64,000 nt of DNA from CAVPHV01 sp963704825 (GTDB lineage: Bacteria > Actinomycetota > Acidimicrobiia > Spongiisociales > UBA5794). The stretch is from the NCBI GenBank assembly GCA_963704825.1, contig CAVPHV010000004.1, positions 62,001-126,000 on the forward strand, given 5' to 3'. A program made the position numbers and the translations under genes. This document shows, one piece after another, positions 33,760 to 41,790 of the stretch; within the stretch, counting starts at the first letter, position 1; every line of letters starts with the position of its first letter. The notes below the pieces were generated by a model. The model searched no databases and was not told where the DNA came from. It saw only the letters and a program-made list of their open reading frames with translations.

Positions 33760-35259
33760 ATGAGCGAACGTTTGACCCACCTCGAAGCAGGCATGCCCAT
33801 TGTCTACGGCGGTGACAAGGTCGTGCAGGTCCCCGCAGAGCTCGCCGCCGCCTTCCAGGAGGGCGACCGCCTCGTGGTGGTGCAGGACACCGGTGCGCTA
33901 CTGCACATCCCCGCTGCCGACTGGGACATCGCCACAGGCGCGGTTGGTGCGGCCTGGAGTGCCTTCGGCCAGATGGGAACGGTCACCGACGAGCAGATCA
34001 CTGCGTTCTATGAGGCGTTTGCCGACCTTCTCGCCGCCGATGACGCCTTCGCTCCAATCGCTGCGGCCAACGGCTCTGACGTCGATCGGGCGAGACAGCG
34101 CGGCCGCTCGAGCACCCGGCTCATCCTTTCCGATGTGATGCGGAGCGACATGATCGAAGGCCTGAGAACGTGGGCAAGGGCGGGTTCGGGCCGCGGCACC
34201 GTCACTGAGACCATTGCTCACGACGGGTGGCGGGTGGATCAGATCAAGTCAGGCCTTGGGGTTGTGGGGTTTGTGTTCGAGGGGCGTCCCAATGTGTTTG
34301 CCGACGCCACCGGAGTCCTGCGTGGCGGCAACACCGTTGTCTTTCGGATCGGCTCGGACGCCCTCGGCACGGCCCGCGCCATTGTGGAGCACGCGCTCAA
34401 TCCAGCACTCGAAAAAGCCGGCCTTCCTCCCGGGGCAGCGTCGCTGGTCGATGCGCCCTCTCGGGCCGCCGGTTGGGCGATGTTCTCGGATCCTCGCCTC
34501 GGGCTGGCCGTTGCCCGCGGCTCCGGCGGCGCTGTGGCACAGCTCGGCGCCGTAGCTCGTCAGGCCGGCATTCCGGTCAGCCTGCACGGTACCGGCGGGG
34601 CTTGGATCGTCGCCGGCGACTCGGCCGACGCTGACGTCTTCGGGCTCGCCGTCTATCACTCGCTTGATCGCAAGGTCTGCAACACGCTCAACACCTGCTG
34701 CATCGTGGCTTCCCGAGTCGACGAGCTCGTCCCGGTCTTTCTCGAGGCGCTCGATCGGGCAGGGGAGCGGCGTGGCACTACTGCCAAGCTCCACATCGCA
34801 GCGGGTGACGAAGGTGTGATCCCCCCATCCTGGTTCGAGGCAGCCGACATCAGCAGAGCTGGTGGTGTCGTCGCGGAACCTCGCACCGAAGTGATCGCAG
34901 CCGACAGGCTGGGTGATGAGTGGGAGTGGGAGGAGAGCCCCGAGGTCACGCTCAAGATCGTCGATTCGGTTGACCAGGCGGTCGGTCTGTTCAACACTCA
35001 GAGCCCCAAGTTTGCGGCAAGCCTGATCTCGGCGGACGCCGCCGAACGGCAGCGCTTCTTCGACACCGTCGACGCCCCCTTCGTCGGCAACGGCTTCACC
35101 CGCTGGGTCGATGGCCAATACGCGCTCGACAAGCCGGAGCTGGGGCTCTCCAACTGGCAGTTCGGCCGGCTCTTCGGCCGCGGCGGCGTGCTCTCCGGGG
35201 ATTCGGCGTTCACGATCCGCAGCCGCGTCACCCAAGACGACCCGGACATCGGCCGCTAG
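33760..35259 (+). CDS. proA: Glutamate-5-semialdehyde dehydrogenase-like protein (ProA-type)
   Basis: This 499-residue protein belongs to the aldehyde dehydrogenase superfamily and most resembles gamma-glutamyl phosphate reductase, the second step of proline synthesis. The ProA-like EGRPNVFADATG, RGSGGAVAQLGAVARQAGIP and the catalytic-Cys region LDRKVCNTLNTCCIV are present. It is about 80 residues longer than usual ProA: the first 70 residues are an unfamiliar N-terminal extension. ATG 33760 is chosen because family-unlike sequence precedes it. Nearby proB supports the assignment, but another aldehyde dehydrogenase is possible. Confidence 0.72.
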   Translation: MSERLTHLEAGMPIVYGGDKVVQVPAELAAAFQEGDRLVVVQDTGALLHIPAADWDIATGAVGAAWSAFGQMGTVTDEQITAFYEAFADLLAADDAFAPIAAANGSDVDRARQRGRSSTRLILSDVMRSDMIEGLRTWARAGSGRGTVTETIAHDGWRVDQIKSGLGVVGFVFEGRPNVFADATGVLRGGNTVVFRIGSDALGTARAIVEHALNPALEKAGLPPGAASLVDAPSRAAGWAMFSDPRLGLAVARGSGGAVAQLGAVARQAGIPVSLHGTGGAWIVAGDSADADVFGLAVYHSLDRKVCNTLNTCCIVASRVDELVPVFLEALDRAGERRGTTAKLHIAAGDEGVIPPSWFEAADISRAGGVVAEPRTEVIAADRLGDEWEWEESPEVTLKIVDSVDQAVGLFNTQSPKFAASLISADAAERQRFFDTVDAPFVGNGFTRWVDGQYALDKPELGLSNWQFGRLFGRGGVLSGDSAFTIRSRVTQDDPDIGR

Positions 35260-35360
35260 CGCAGACGAGACACGAACTGCTCGGGTTGCCCACCGTCGAA
35301 ACCAAATCGGCTGGCGCCGCCGTTTCCCGCAGGGCGGCCATCTCGGCAATACTGTCGGCC

Positions 35361-36233
35361 ATGGCCGATTGGACCAACGCACCCGAAGTGGCAACCGCGC
35401 TCAGCAATGCTGGGTACCTTTCCGATCCCGGTATCGCCCAGGTGGTGTTCCTCGCCGACCGGCTCGACAAGCCCATCCTCGCCGAAGGGCCGGCCGGAGT
35501 CGGCAAGACGGCGCTGGCCCTTGCCATGGCCGAGGCAACTGGCCGACGTTTGGTCAGGCTGCAGTGCTACGAGGGCCTCGATGAGGCGAAAGCGCTCTAC
35601 GAGTGGGATTACCACAAGCAGCTCCTGCGCATCCAGAGCGACGAGGGCAAGACATGGGATGAGCTCGAGGGCAACATCTTCACCGAAGACTTCCTGCTGT
35701 CGCGGCCTCTGCTCGATGCGATTACGTCGGAACAGCCAGTCGTGCTGCTCATCGACGAGGTGGACCGGGTCGAGGTCGAGACCGAGGCGCTGCTGCTCGA
35801 AGTTCTTGATGCCTTCCAGGTGACGGTTCCCGAGCTCGGAACGATCACCGCGCGCACCCGACCGCTCGTTGTGTTGACCTCCAACAACACCCGGGAGCTC
35901 TCGGAGGCCTTGAAACGGCGGTGCCTGTTCCTCCACATCGGCTATCCAACTGTCGAGCGAGAACGCCAGATTCTGCTGACCAGAGTGCCGGATCTCTCCG
36001 AGGAGCTGGCGACTCGGATCGCCAAAGTGGTGCGCAGCATCCGCCAGATCCCGGTGCGCAAGGCGCCATCGGTGAGCGAGAGCATCGACTGGGCGCGGAC
36101 GCTGCTGGCCCTCGAGGTCGAGGACGTCGACGCCGGGATCACGGCTGAGACCATGAACGTCTTGCTCAAGTACCAGGCGGACATCGACAAGGTCCTCAAG
36201 GAGCTCGACGTCACAGCAGCGACGGAGGCGTAA
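35361..36233 (+). CDS. MoxR/CoxD-like AAA+ ATPase
   Basis: This 290-residue AAA+ ATPase has Walker A EGPAGVGKTALA (about 42-53), Walker B VLLIDEVDR, sensor 1 VVLTSNNTRELSEALKRRC with the arginine finger, and a small helical lid. The start ATG 35361 is chosen by family; the frame is open 75 bases further up. It is followed without gap by a VWA-domain gene, the standard MoxR-VWA pairing in which the ATPase remodels a client protein or inserts metal. No carbon monoxide dehydrogenase gene lies here, so the client is unknown. Confidence 0.88.
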   Translation: MADWTNAPEVATALSNAGYLSDPGIAQVVFLADRLDKPILAEGPAGVGKTALALAMAEATGRRLVRLQCYEGLDEAKALYEWDYHKQLLRIQSDEGKTWDELEGNIFTEDFLLSRPLLDAITSEQPVVLLIDEVDRVEVETEALLLEVLDAFQVTVPELGTITARTRPLVVLTSNNTRELSEALKRRCLFLHIGYPTVERERQILLTRVPDLSEELATRIAKVVRSIRQIPVRKAPSVSESIDWARTLLALEVEDVDAGITAETMNVLLKYQADIDKVLKELDVTAATEA

Positions 36234-37709
36234 GTGCTGCACTCGCTCACCGAATTTGTTGAGGAGCTCAGGGCCGTCGGAGTACCGGTTTCGATGGTCG
36301 AGACTCTTGATGCCGCCGAGGCGCTGCGCTACATCGACCTGTCGAACCCAGAGGCACTGCGAGCAGGGCTGGGGGCCACGATGGTGAAGAACGAGCGCCA
36401 CTACGTTGCGTTCGAGACGGCGTTCGACGTGTTCTTTGGCCTCAAGGCCGCCCCGCTTGGACCCCCAGACGATGACGATCCCGCCGGGGACCAACCGGCC
36501 GGCACCGGAGGCGAGGGTGCCGCCGGTAGTGGCGGAGGCGACGACGGCGAGGCCGAGGCGCTGTTCGAAGCCATTCTGCGGGCGTTGCGCACCGGCGACG
36601 CCGCGGCTTTGCGCCGGCTGGTGGCCCAAGCCGTAGACCGGCTGTCCGGGCTCGAGCCGGGCCGCCCGGTCGGTGGCCGCTACTACTTCTATCGGGTGAT
36701 GCGCCGCCTCGATGCCGAACGACTGGCCGGCAGGTTGCAGGAGGGGGCCGACCCCGCCGGGGACCCCCTCGCCGAACGGCTTGCGGCAGAGGACGCCGAG
36801 GCGCTGGCCGATCAATTCCGTACCGAGCTGCGCCGCGAGATCGTCCGCCGCCTCGTCGCCGATCGTGGCACTCGAGCCGTCGCCCGAACACTGCGCACGC
36901 CGCTCGTCGAGGACATCGATCTGATGCACGCCACTCGCGAAGAGTTGGCTCGCATCGAGCGGGCGGTGGCTCCGCTGGCCCGCAAGCTGGCCACTCGACT
37001 GGCGCAGCGGCGCAAGCGAGGACGCAAGGGCAGACTCGACGTAAGACGCACCATCCGCCGCTCGCTGGCGCACGGCGGCGCTTTGTTGGAGCCGAAGTTT
37101 CGGCCGCCACGCCGCTCCAAGCCTGAACTGGTGCTCCTGTGCGACGTCTCGGGTTCGATGGCGACGTTCGCTCGTTTCACCATGCAGCTCACGTACGCCA
37201 TCGGGCATCAGTTCTCCAAGGTGCGGACCTTTGCGTTCGTCGACGGCATCGACGAGGTGACCGACTACTTCGGCTCCGGGTCCGACTTCTCCGAGGCGCT
37301 GCTCACCTTGGGTCGCGAGGCGGCATTGGTGTGGCGCGACGGCCATTCCGACTACGGGAATGCGCTGGCTCGATTCGATGAGATGTACTCCGATGCGATC
37401 ACGTCAAAGACGACCGTGATTGTCACCGGCGACGCCCGCAACAACTACCGCGACAGCGGGATCGACGTGCTGGCGGGTATCGCCGAGCGGGCTCGGGCGC
37501 TTTACTGGCTCAATCCGGAGGCGGGGCGCTACTGGAACACCGGGGACTCGATCATGGGCGCCTACCTGCCGCTGTGCAGCGACACCTATGAGGTGCGGAC
37601 GTTGCGCCAATTGGAGGGATTTGTCGAGCGGGTTGCCCTTCCTGTCGGCCCCCCGGTGCGGAGCCATATCGTCGGCGATTATGCGACGACTTCCCTCTTT
37701 GCCCCGTAG
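36234..37709 (+). CDS. VWA domain-containing CoxE-like protein
   Basis: This 491-residue protein has a C-terminal CoxE-type von Willebrand A domain with the MIDAS motif LCDVSGSMATF (about 301-311) and TVIVTGDARNNY later. The N-terminal half is helical and charged, with a Gly/Asp-rich linker (about 80-106). It starts at GTG 36234 directly after the ATPase stop, so the pair is coupled. It is presumed to act as the metal-binding adaptor of the MoxR-like ATPase. Confidence 0.87.
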   Translation: MLHSLTEFVEELRAVGVPVSMVETLDAAEALRYIDLSNPEALRAGLGATMVKNERHYVAFETAFDVFFGLKAAPLGPPDDDDPAGDQPAGTGGEGAAGSGGGDDGEAEALFEAILRALRTGDAAALRRLVAQAVDRLSGLEPGRPVGGRYYFYRVMRRLDAERLAGRLQEGADPAGDPLAERLAAEDAEALADQFRTELRREIVRRLVADRGTRAVARTLRTPLVEDIDLMHATREELARIERAVAPLARKLATRLAQRRKRGRKGRLDVRRTIRRSLAHGGALLEPKFRPPRRSKPELVLLCDVSGSMATFARFTMQLTYAIGHQFSKVRTFAFVDGIDEVTDYFGSGSDFSEALLTLGREAALVWRDGHSDYGNALARFDEMYSDAITSKTTVIVTGDARNNYRDSGIDVLAGIAERARALYWLNPEAGRYWNTGDSIMGAYLPLCSDTYEVRTLRQLEGFVERVALPVGPPVRSHIVGDYATTSLFAP

Positions 37710-37801
37710 GAACTCCTCAAGGTCTTGGGGCCCGGATGTCGATACCAGCCAAGAGGACGGGCTTGAAAGCGCCCAACTTGGCGCAGAGGTGGAGTTTGAA
37801 A

Positions 37802-38221
37802 ATGCCTGAAGAGCAAGTAGCCGCACCGAGGGTGCTGGTCATCGAGGATTCTCTCGTGATCCAGCGTCTCATCGAGGTTTGTCTGCGGCCGGCCGGTTTC
37901 CAGGTGGAACTGCGGGCCGACGGTCCGTCCGGACTCGAAGCCGCCCGCGGGTGGAAGCCAGATGTCGTTGTGCTCGATGTTGGACTCCCAGTGATGGACG
38001 GCTGGGAAGTGCTTTCCCACCTGCGCGCCGATTCCGGCATGGACGGAGTCAAGGTGCTCGTGTTGACCGCTCACGCCCAGGACCAGACCAGGGAACGGGC
38101 AGTGAAGTGCGGCGCCGATGGGTTCCTCACCAAGCCGTTCCGGCCCGACGAATTGCGCAGCGCCGTCATCGAACTGGCGCGTCCGGTGCTCAGCGAGCTC
38201 GGCACCCTACGGGCCGTTTAG
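37802..38221 (+). CDS. Stand-alone response regulator receiver protein
   Basis: This 139-residue protein is a CheY-like receiver with nothing attached. The acidic pocket (VIEDS), phosphorylation Asp in VVLDVGLPVMDGWEVL, the Thr in VLTAHA and the Lys in LTKPFRP are all present, so it can probably be phosphorylated. I prefer ATG 37802 (family length); the frame is open to 37736. No histidine kinase is nearby. Confidence 0.88.
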   Translation: MPEEQVAAPRVLVIEDSLVIQRLIEVCLRPAGFQVELRADGPSGLEAARGWKPDVVVLDVGLPVMDGWEVLSHLRADSGMDGVKVLVLTAHAQDQTRERAVKCGADGFLTKPFRPDELRSAVIELARPVLSELGTLRAV

Positions 38222-38259
38222 CGTCTGTTTGACAGCGAGGTCGTCGGCACCGTAGAACG

Positions 38260-38883
38260 GTGTCCATGAACCACAGCTTCTCGCAGTCGCGACCGCATCC
38301 CTGGCACGGCCTCGAGGTCGGCCCGGAACCTCCCGCCCTGATCTGGGCGTACATCGAGATCACTCCGTTCGACGTCATCAAGTACGAGGTACACAAACCG
38401 ACCGGGTACACGATGGTCGATCGCCCGCAGCTGACGAGCGCGTCTCCTCCCACCCTCTATGGGTTCATTCCCCGCACGTATTGCGCCGATCGGGTCCGCG
38501 ACCTCAGTCCGGGATCGGAGCGAGGTGATGGCGACCCGCTCGACGTGTGCGTGATCTCAGAGCGACCGATCTCCCGAGCGGAGATCCTGGTGCCCGCCCG
38601 GGTCATCGGCGGGCTGCAGATGGTCGATGGGGGAGAGGCCGACGACAAGATCATTGCCGTCCTGCGTGATGATCCGGTCTTGGGCGGCGCCACCGATCTC
38701 GAGGACATACCCACCCCCATGATCGACCGCCTTTTCCACTACTTCCTCACCTACAAGGCCCTTCCCGGCGCGGACGTGAGCGTTTCGATCGACCGCCGCT
38801 ACGGCAAAGATCACGCGCTGAGCGTCGTCGCAGCAGCCATGGCCGACTACGAAGAGGTCTACGGCCCGCCAACCACCGCCTGA
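38260..38883 (+). CDS. ppa: Inorganic pyrophosphatase (family I)
   Basis: This 207-residue enzyme hydrolyses pyrophosphate. The family signature DGDPLDVCV is at about 91-99, and PTLYGFIPRTYC and the RYGKDHA tail fit. It is longer than the usual 165-175 because of an N-terminal segment (HSFSQSRPHPWHGL) seen in a subgroup. The start is GTG 38260 or ATG 38266. Confidence 0.9.
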   Translation: MSMNHSFSQSRPHPWHGLEVGPEPPALIWAYIEITPFDVIKYEVHKPTGYTMVDRPQLTSASPPTLYGFIPRTYCADRVRDLSPGSERGDGDPLDVCVISERPISRAEILVPARVIGGLQMVDGGEADDKIIAVLRDDPVLGGATDLEDIPTPMIDRLFHYFLTYKALPGADVSVSIDRRYGKDHALSVVAAAMADYEEVYGPPTTA

Positions 38884-38897
38884 GCTTCCCTCGGTGC

Positions 38898-38947
38898 CCT
38901 CCCTCAGCTTGCTGGGGGAGGTCGGCCGGCGCCGCTTTGGGCGCCGG
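38898..38947 (+). terminator. Two GC stems after ppa
   Basis: CCTCCC/GGGAGG with inner CAGC/GCTG (38898-38921) is followed by CCGGCGCC/GGCGCCGG (38926-38947). No T-run follows. They lie between ppa and the LytM-like gene and probably end the ppa message. Confidence 0.6.
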
Positions 38948-39067
38948 GTCGGAGGGGGCAGCGATCCCCGGAGCGCAAGGCCCCTCAGATTTCGATCCTC
39001 CCCCTTCTTCCCGTCACAGCCTTGCGGTACGGTGCTGGTGCGGTGGGGCGAGCACTGGAGATAGCCG

Positions 39068-39781
39068 ATGCTTGCAGCACTTGTACTCTTCGCCTCGATC
39101 CTGGTCCCAACGCCCGGCTGCGCCGGGCTGGTCCCACCAAATGGCCCGGTGGTTCGCCGCTTTGCCCCTATCGGCCGCTACAGCGGACATTGGGGAGTGG
39201 ATGTCGCGATGGCCCCCGGAACGCCCGTTCCGGCGATGGGTGCCGGGATCGTCTCCTTCGCCGGGTCGATCGCCGAGCGCCGATCGGTGTCGATCGATCA
39301 CGGCGGCGGACTCCGCACGTCGTACTCCTACCTGAGCGAGATTGCGGTCCGGCGCGGCGAGCGGGTGAGCCTCGGCGCCGTGGTGGGGCGATCAGGAACC
39401 GACCATGGAGTTGCCGCGGTACATCTGTCGGTCCGTCTCGGCGGCGAGTACGTCGACCCGGAACCATGGTTCGTCTGCGTCGGGTCCCCCTCGCCTGGGC
39501 TGGCGCTGGCGCCACGCCGTGCGCTGCCGGCCTATCCTTCCCGTCGTGCAACGCGGCATCCTCGGCGGTACGTTCGATCCGCCCCACCTCGCCCACCTCT
39601 TCGCCGGAGAAGCGGCCTATCGAGATCTGAATCTCGACGTGGTCACCTTCATCCCGGCAGGCGCTCCGTGGCAGAAGGCCGACCAGTACGTCACCGGCGC
39701 CGAGGACCGATGGCAGATGGTGCAATTGGCGGTGGCCGCCGCCGACTACTTCGAAGCGGACGACCGAGAGGTCCGCCGTGA
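39068..39781 (+). CDS. LytM/M23-like protein with degenerate active site, overlapping nadD
   Basis: Residues 1-20 look like a signal peptide, and about 27-135 form an M23 (LytM) fold. The first zinc ligands are kept (H41 and D45 in HWGVD), but the catalytic His of the usual YaHL is Tyr88 (YSYLS) and the usual HxH has lost its second His (H119-L-S121), which is a zinc ligand. Such inactive LytM domains act as amidase activators (EnvC, NlpD) in other bacteria. The frame then runs 236 bases into nadD in another frame, adding an Arg/Pro-rich tail without similarity. A frameshift or sequence error near 39480-39540 is possible. Confidence 0.65.
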   Translation: MLAALVLFASILVPTPGCAGLVPPNGPVVRRFAPIGRYSGHWGVDVAMAPGTPVPAMGAGIVSFAGSIAERRSVSIDHGGGLRTSYSYLSEIAVRRGERVSLGAVVGRSGTDHGVAAVHLSVRLGGEYVDPEPWFVCVGSPSPGLALAPRRALPAYPSRRATRHPRRYVRSAPPRPPLRRRSGLSRSESRRGHLHPGRRSVAEGRPVRHRRRGPMADGAIGGGRRRLLRSGRPRGPP

Positions 39782-40124
39782 CGGTTGGACCTACACCGCG
39801 GACACGGTGGCGAGCTTCGATGCCGGCGACGAGATCACGCTGGTTCTCGGAGCCGACGCGGCAAGGGGCATCATGTCGTGGCAGCGGAGCGAAGACATCC
39901 TGAGGCGGGTGCGTGTTGCCGTGATTCCGAGGCCCCAAGTCGACCGCAACGACGTTGACTGGGTGCTGCGCGGGCAGCGTTATGAATGGCTCGATACCCC
40001 AGAGCTGGTCCTGAGCGGCACCATTCTGCGGGAACGAGCGGCGACCGGTCGCAGCCTGCGGTTTCTGGTTCCAGACTCGGTTTGGGAATACATCCAGGAG
40101 CACCGTCTGTACGGGGCAACCTGA
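39546..40124 (+). CDS. nadD: Nicotinate-nucleotide adenylyltransferase
   Basis: This 192-residue enzyme makes nicotinate adenine dinucleotide in NAD synthesis. The nucleotide-binding motif GGTFDPPHLAH is at residues 7-17, and the C-terminal LSGTILRERAATGRS replaces the usual SSTxIRxR motif. The start is taken as GTG 39546 because the family begins two residues before that motif; the frame is open upstream. It precedes rsfS, the conserved order nadD-rsfS. Confidence 0.93.
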   Translation: MQRGILGGTFDPPHLAHLFAGEAAYRDLNLDVVTFIPAGAPWQKADQYVTGAEDRWQMVQLAVAAADYFEADDREVRRDGWTYTADTVASFDAGDEITLVLGADAARGIMSWQRSEDILRRVRVAVIPRPQVDRNDVDWVLRGQRYEWLDTPELVLSGTILRERAATGRSLRFLVPDSVWEYIQEHRLYGAT

Positions 40125-40129
40125 TTCCG

Positions 40130-40159
40130 CTGCCACATTTGCTCGATCCCCCCTACAAT
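40130..40159 (+). promoter_or_regulatory. Possible rsfS promoter
   Basis: CTGCCA (40130-40135) and TACAAT (40154-40159) have 18-base spacing. Transcription would start near 40166, which would exclude a TTG start at 40139 and favour a start near 40184. Confidence 0.4.
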
Positions 40160-40564
40160 TGCGCCACCGAAGCCAAGAGAGGCCTGACTATCACCGCCCA
40201 CCCAGACGCCATCGCCGCCGCACAGCTTGCTGCGGTCGCCATCGCCGACATGAAGGGCTTCGACCTCCTCCTGCTTGATGTCTCCGACCTCGTTGTTGTG
40301 ACGGAACTGTTTGTCATTGCCACAGGAACCTCGAGTCGTCATGTCAAGACGCTCGTGGAGGAAGCCGAGCACCAGGTCAAGACCGAGATCGGACGCCGCC
40401 CGGTGCGACGCGAGGGCGAAGACTACGGTCGCTGGGTGTTGCTCGACTACGGCGACTTCGTCGTGCATGTCTTCGACCAGGTGACCCGCGACTACTACGA
40501 ACTCGAACGCCTCTGGGCCGATGCGCCCAGCATCGAAGTTGAATCGGTGGCTGCCGAGGCCTGA
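40139..40564 (+). CDS. rsfS: Ribosomal silencing factor RsfS
   Basis: This protein binds L14 and blocks subunit joining when nutrients are low. The RsfS domain is clear from DMKGFDLLLLDVSDLVVVTELFV-like sequence (core KGFDLLLLDVSDLV) to the typical end DYYELERLWADAP. The start is uncertain: TTG 40139 is the nearest standard codon, but homology and a TACAAT box at 40154-40159 suggest CTG 40184 (126 residues). nadD is upstream and a tRNA-Ala gene follows 25 bases after the stop. Confidence 0.9.
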   Translation: MLDPPYNCATEAKRGLTITAHPDAIAAAQLAAVAIADMKGFDLLLLDVSDLVVVTELFVIATGTSSRHVKTLVEEAEHQVKTEIGRRPVRREGEDYGRWVLLDYGDFVVHVFDQVTRDYYELERLWADAPSIEVESVAAEA

Positions 40565-40589
40565 TAACATCCGGTCCGCTTGACGGCAT

Positions 40590-40663
40590 GGGGCTGTAGC
40601 TCAGCTCGGCAGAGCGCTTGCATGGCATGCAAGAGGTCGAGGGTTCAAATCCCTCCAGCTCCA
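40590..40663 (+). tRNA. tRNA-Ala (anticodon GGC)
   Basis: GGGGCTG pairs with CAGCTCC, including the G3-U70 wobble that marks alanine tRNAs. The D arm (TAGCTCAGCTCGGCAGAGC), anticodon stem CTTGC/GCAAG with loop ATGGCAT (anticodon GGC) and the T arm (GAGGG TTCAAAT CCCTC) are all intact. The CCA end is not encoded (A then CAC). The 3' part from 40617 is duplicated at 44001, so this gene is an integration site. Confidence 0.97.
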
Positions 40664-40665
40664 CA
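40617..40665 (+). repeat. attL: 49-bp tRNA-Ala 3' core of the integrated element
   Basis: These 49 bases, from the anticodon stem to just past the tRNA end, are identical to 44001-44049. With one mismatch the match continues to 40677 (AAGGAAACCCC). A tRNA-derived direct repeat with a recombinase gene beside it is the standard sign of site-specific integration. Confidence 0.95.
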
Positions 40666-40668
40666 CAA

Positions 40669-40695
40669 GGAAACCCCTGCTCAGCGGGGGTTTCC
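40669..40695. terminator. Hairpin ending tRNA-Ala and the recombinase gene
   Basis: GGAAACCCC (40669-40677) pairs with GGGGTTTCC (40687-40695). It lies directly after the tRNA on the plus strand and contains the recombinase stop codon (40681-40683) on the minus strand, so it can serve both. Part of it belongs to the duplicated att sequence. Confidence 0.7.
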
Positions 40696-41304
40696 GCTTG
40701 TCACATGCGCCATCCTCAACCCCATGGCTGGCCGTTGAGGGCGCGCTGAGGGCGCGACAGCGGCGTCGAGTCGCTCAGCGGCAGCCTCGTCGAGTCCGTC
40801 GAAGAGGTGTCCATAGGTGTCGAGCGTTGTCGTGATCGACGCGTGGCCCAGGCGATCTTGGATGGTTTTCGGGTGTTCGCCCTCTGCGATAAGCATGGCC
40901 ACGTGGGTGTGACGAAGATCATGAAACCTCATGGGTTCGCCCACGGATGCGCGGACGGCCGGAAGCCAGACCCGCCGACGGAAGTTGGAGCGACGCAAGG
41001 GACCACCCATTGGTGCCTGGAAGATGAGGCCTTCCGGGCTCGCCGGCCTTCTCGAGAGATGTTCCGCAAGGACATCGCAAAGGAATCTGGGCAGAGCGAC
41101 ACGACGACGCGACGCCGCAGTCTTTGGCGCCTTGAACGACACTTCGCCCCTGACGTCTGACAGCGTCGAAGTGATGGTCATGCCGCGGCGAAGAAGGTCG
41201 AGGCTGGTCAGGCGTAGGCCGGCGAGTTCGCCAAAGCGAGCGCCGGTGTACGCGGCCGTGAGGACAAGCGATCTGTAGTCGCCGGCCTCGACGGCAACAA
41301 GCAC
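40681..41304 (-). CDS. Tyrosine recombinase, C-terminal catalytic half (truncated)
   Basis: The 207 residues form a nearly complete catalytic domain: Arg in TGARFGELAGLR, Lys region FKAPKTAASRRRV, HDLRHTHVAML (His-x-x-Arg), LGHASITTTLDTYGHLF with the last His and the nucleophile Tyr. The arm-binding and core-binding N-terminal domains of a normal 350-400 residue phage integrase are missing; two TAG stops lie just before the GTG start. The gene ends 16 bases from the att repeat and points at it, as integrases of tRNA-borne elements usually do. It is likely a pseudogene remnant. Confidence 0.85.
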   Translation of the reverse strand: MLVAVEAGDYRSLVLTAAYTGARFGELAGLRLTSLDLLRRGMTITSTLSDVRGEVSFKAPKTAASRRRVALPRFLCDVLAEHLSRRPASPEGLIFQAPMGGPLRRSNFRRRVWLPAVRASVGEPMRFHDLRHTHVAMLIAEGEHPKTIQDRLGHASITTTLDTYGHLFDGLDEAAAERLDAAVAPSARPQRPAMGLRMAHVTSGNPR

Positions 41305-41399
41305 CTATTGCTACGACGGCTGAGAACCCTCGAAACGGTCAGCGATCCTGTGACGACGCGAATCGTTCACCTGCGCGTCAGGCACCGGCGTCACTAGCC

Positions 41400-41621
41400 A
41401 TGCGGGCCTCCAGTCGAGGTCGGCCGCCGCACGAAGCCGCCGAACGCATCGGAATCGACCGCGGTCACCTGTCACGCATCGAGCGCGGCCACCGATGCCC
41501 CAGCCCCGAAGTCGCCGAACGCATCGCCACGCTGTACCGGCTCCCGATAGCGGTCGCCGACAGGCTCATGGCGGCGGCCGCGCTCACCAGGGCATACGGG
41601 CGCAGCATCGGCGTGAGCTGA
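41400..41621 (+). CDS. XRE-family helix-turn-helix protein (copy 1)
   Basis: This 73-residue protein is a single HTH_3 domain: EAAERIGIDRGHLSRIERG covers helices 2 and 3, followed by SPEVAERIATLYRLP and the tail DRLMAAAALTRAYGRSIG. The first 10 residues are Arg/Pro-rich and unlike the family, so the N-terminus may be altered. It may control the element. Partial copies of the same gene end at 42896 and 48101. Confidence 0.65.
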   Translation: MRASSRGRPPHEAAERIGIDRGHLSRIERGHRCPSPEVAERIATLYRLPIAVADRLMAAAALTRAYGRSIGVS

Positions 41622-41637
41622 CGAGAGAACGAACGGG

Positions 41638-41790
41638 TCAGCCGAGGGTGAAGACAACTTCCCAGTCCTGCTCAGCAAGCTCCTCCTCGCTGAAGGTCAG
41701 GGCCCCACGGCTTCCGACCTCGACCTCATAGAAGTCGTAACCGAGCGGGCCATCCTCGACGAGGAGTGGGAACTCGCACCAAGCCTCATT
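41638..41790 (-). pseudogene. Short remnant frame downstream of the membrane-protein gene
   Basis: A minus-strand frame of about 50 codons reads like real acidic protein (EAWCEFPLLVEDGPLGYDFY, then LTFSEEELAEQDWEVVFTLG) and ends at TGA 41638-41640. It has no ATG, GTG or TTG start after the preceding stop and abuts the end of the membrane-protein gene. It is probably the C-terminal part of a lost gene, or is translated by coupling from an odd start. Confidence 0.35.

Noticed and set aside
35256..37346. A 696-codon open frame on the minus strand opposite the MoxR and VWA genes
   Set aside because: It is antisense to two well-supported genes, has no family-like motifs, and long antisense frames are expected in GC-rich codons.
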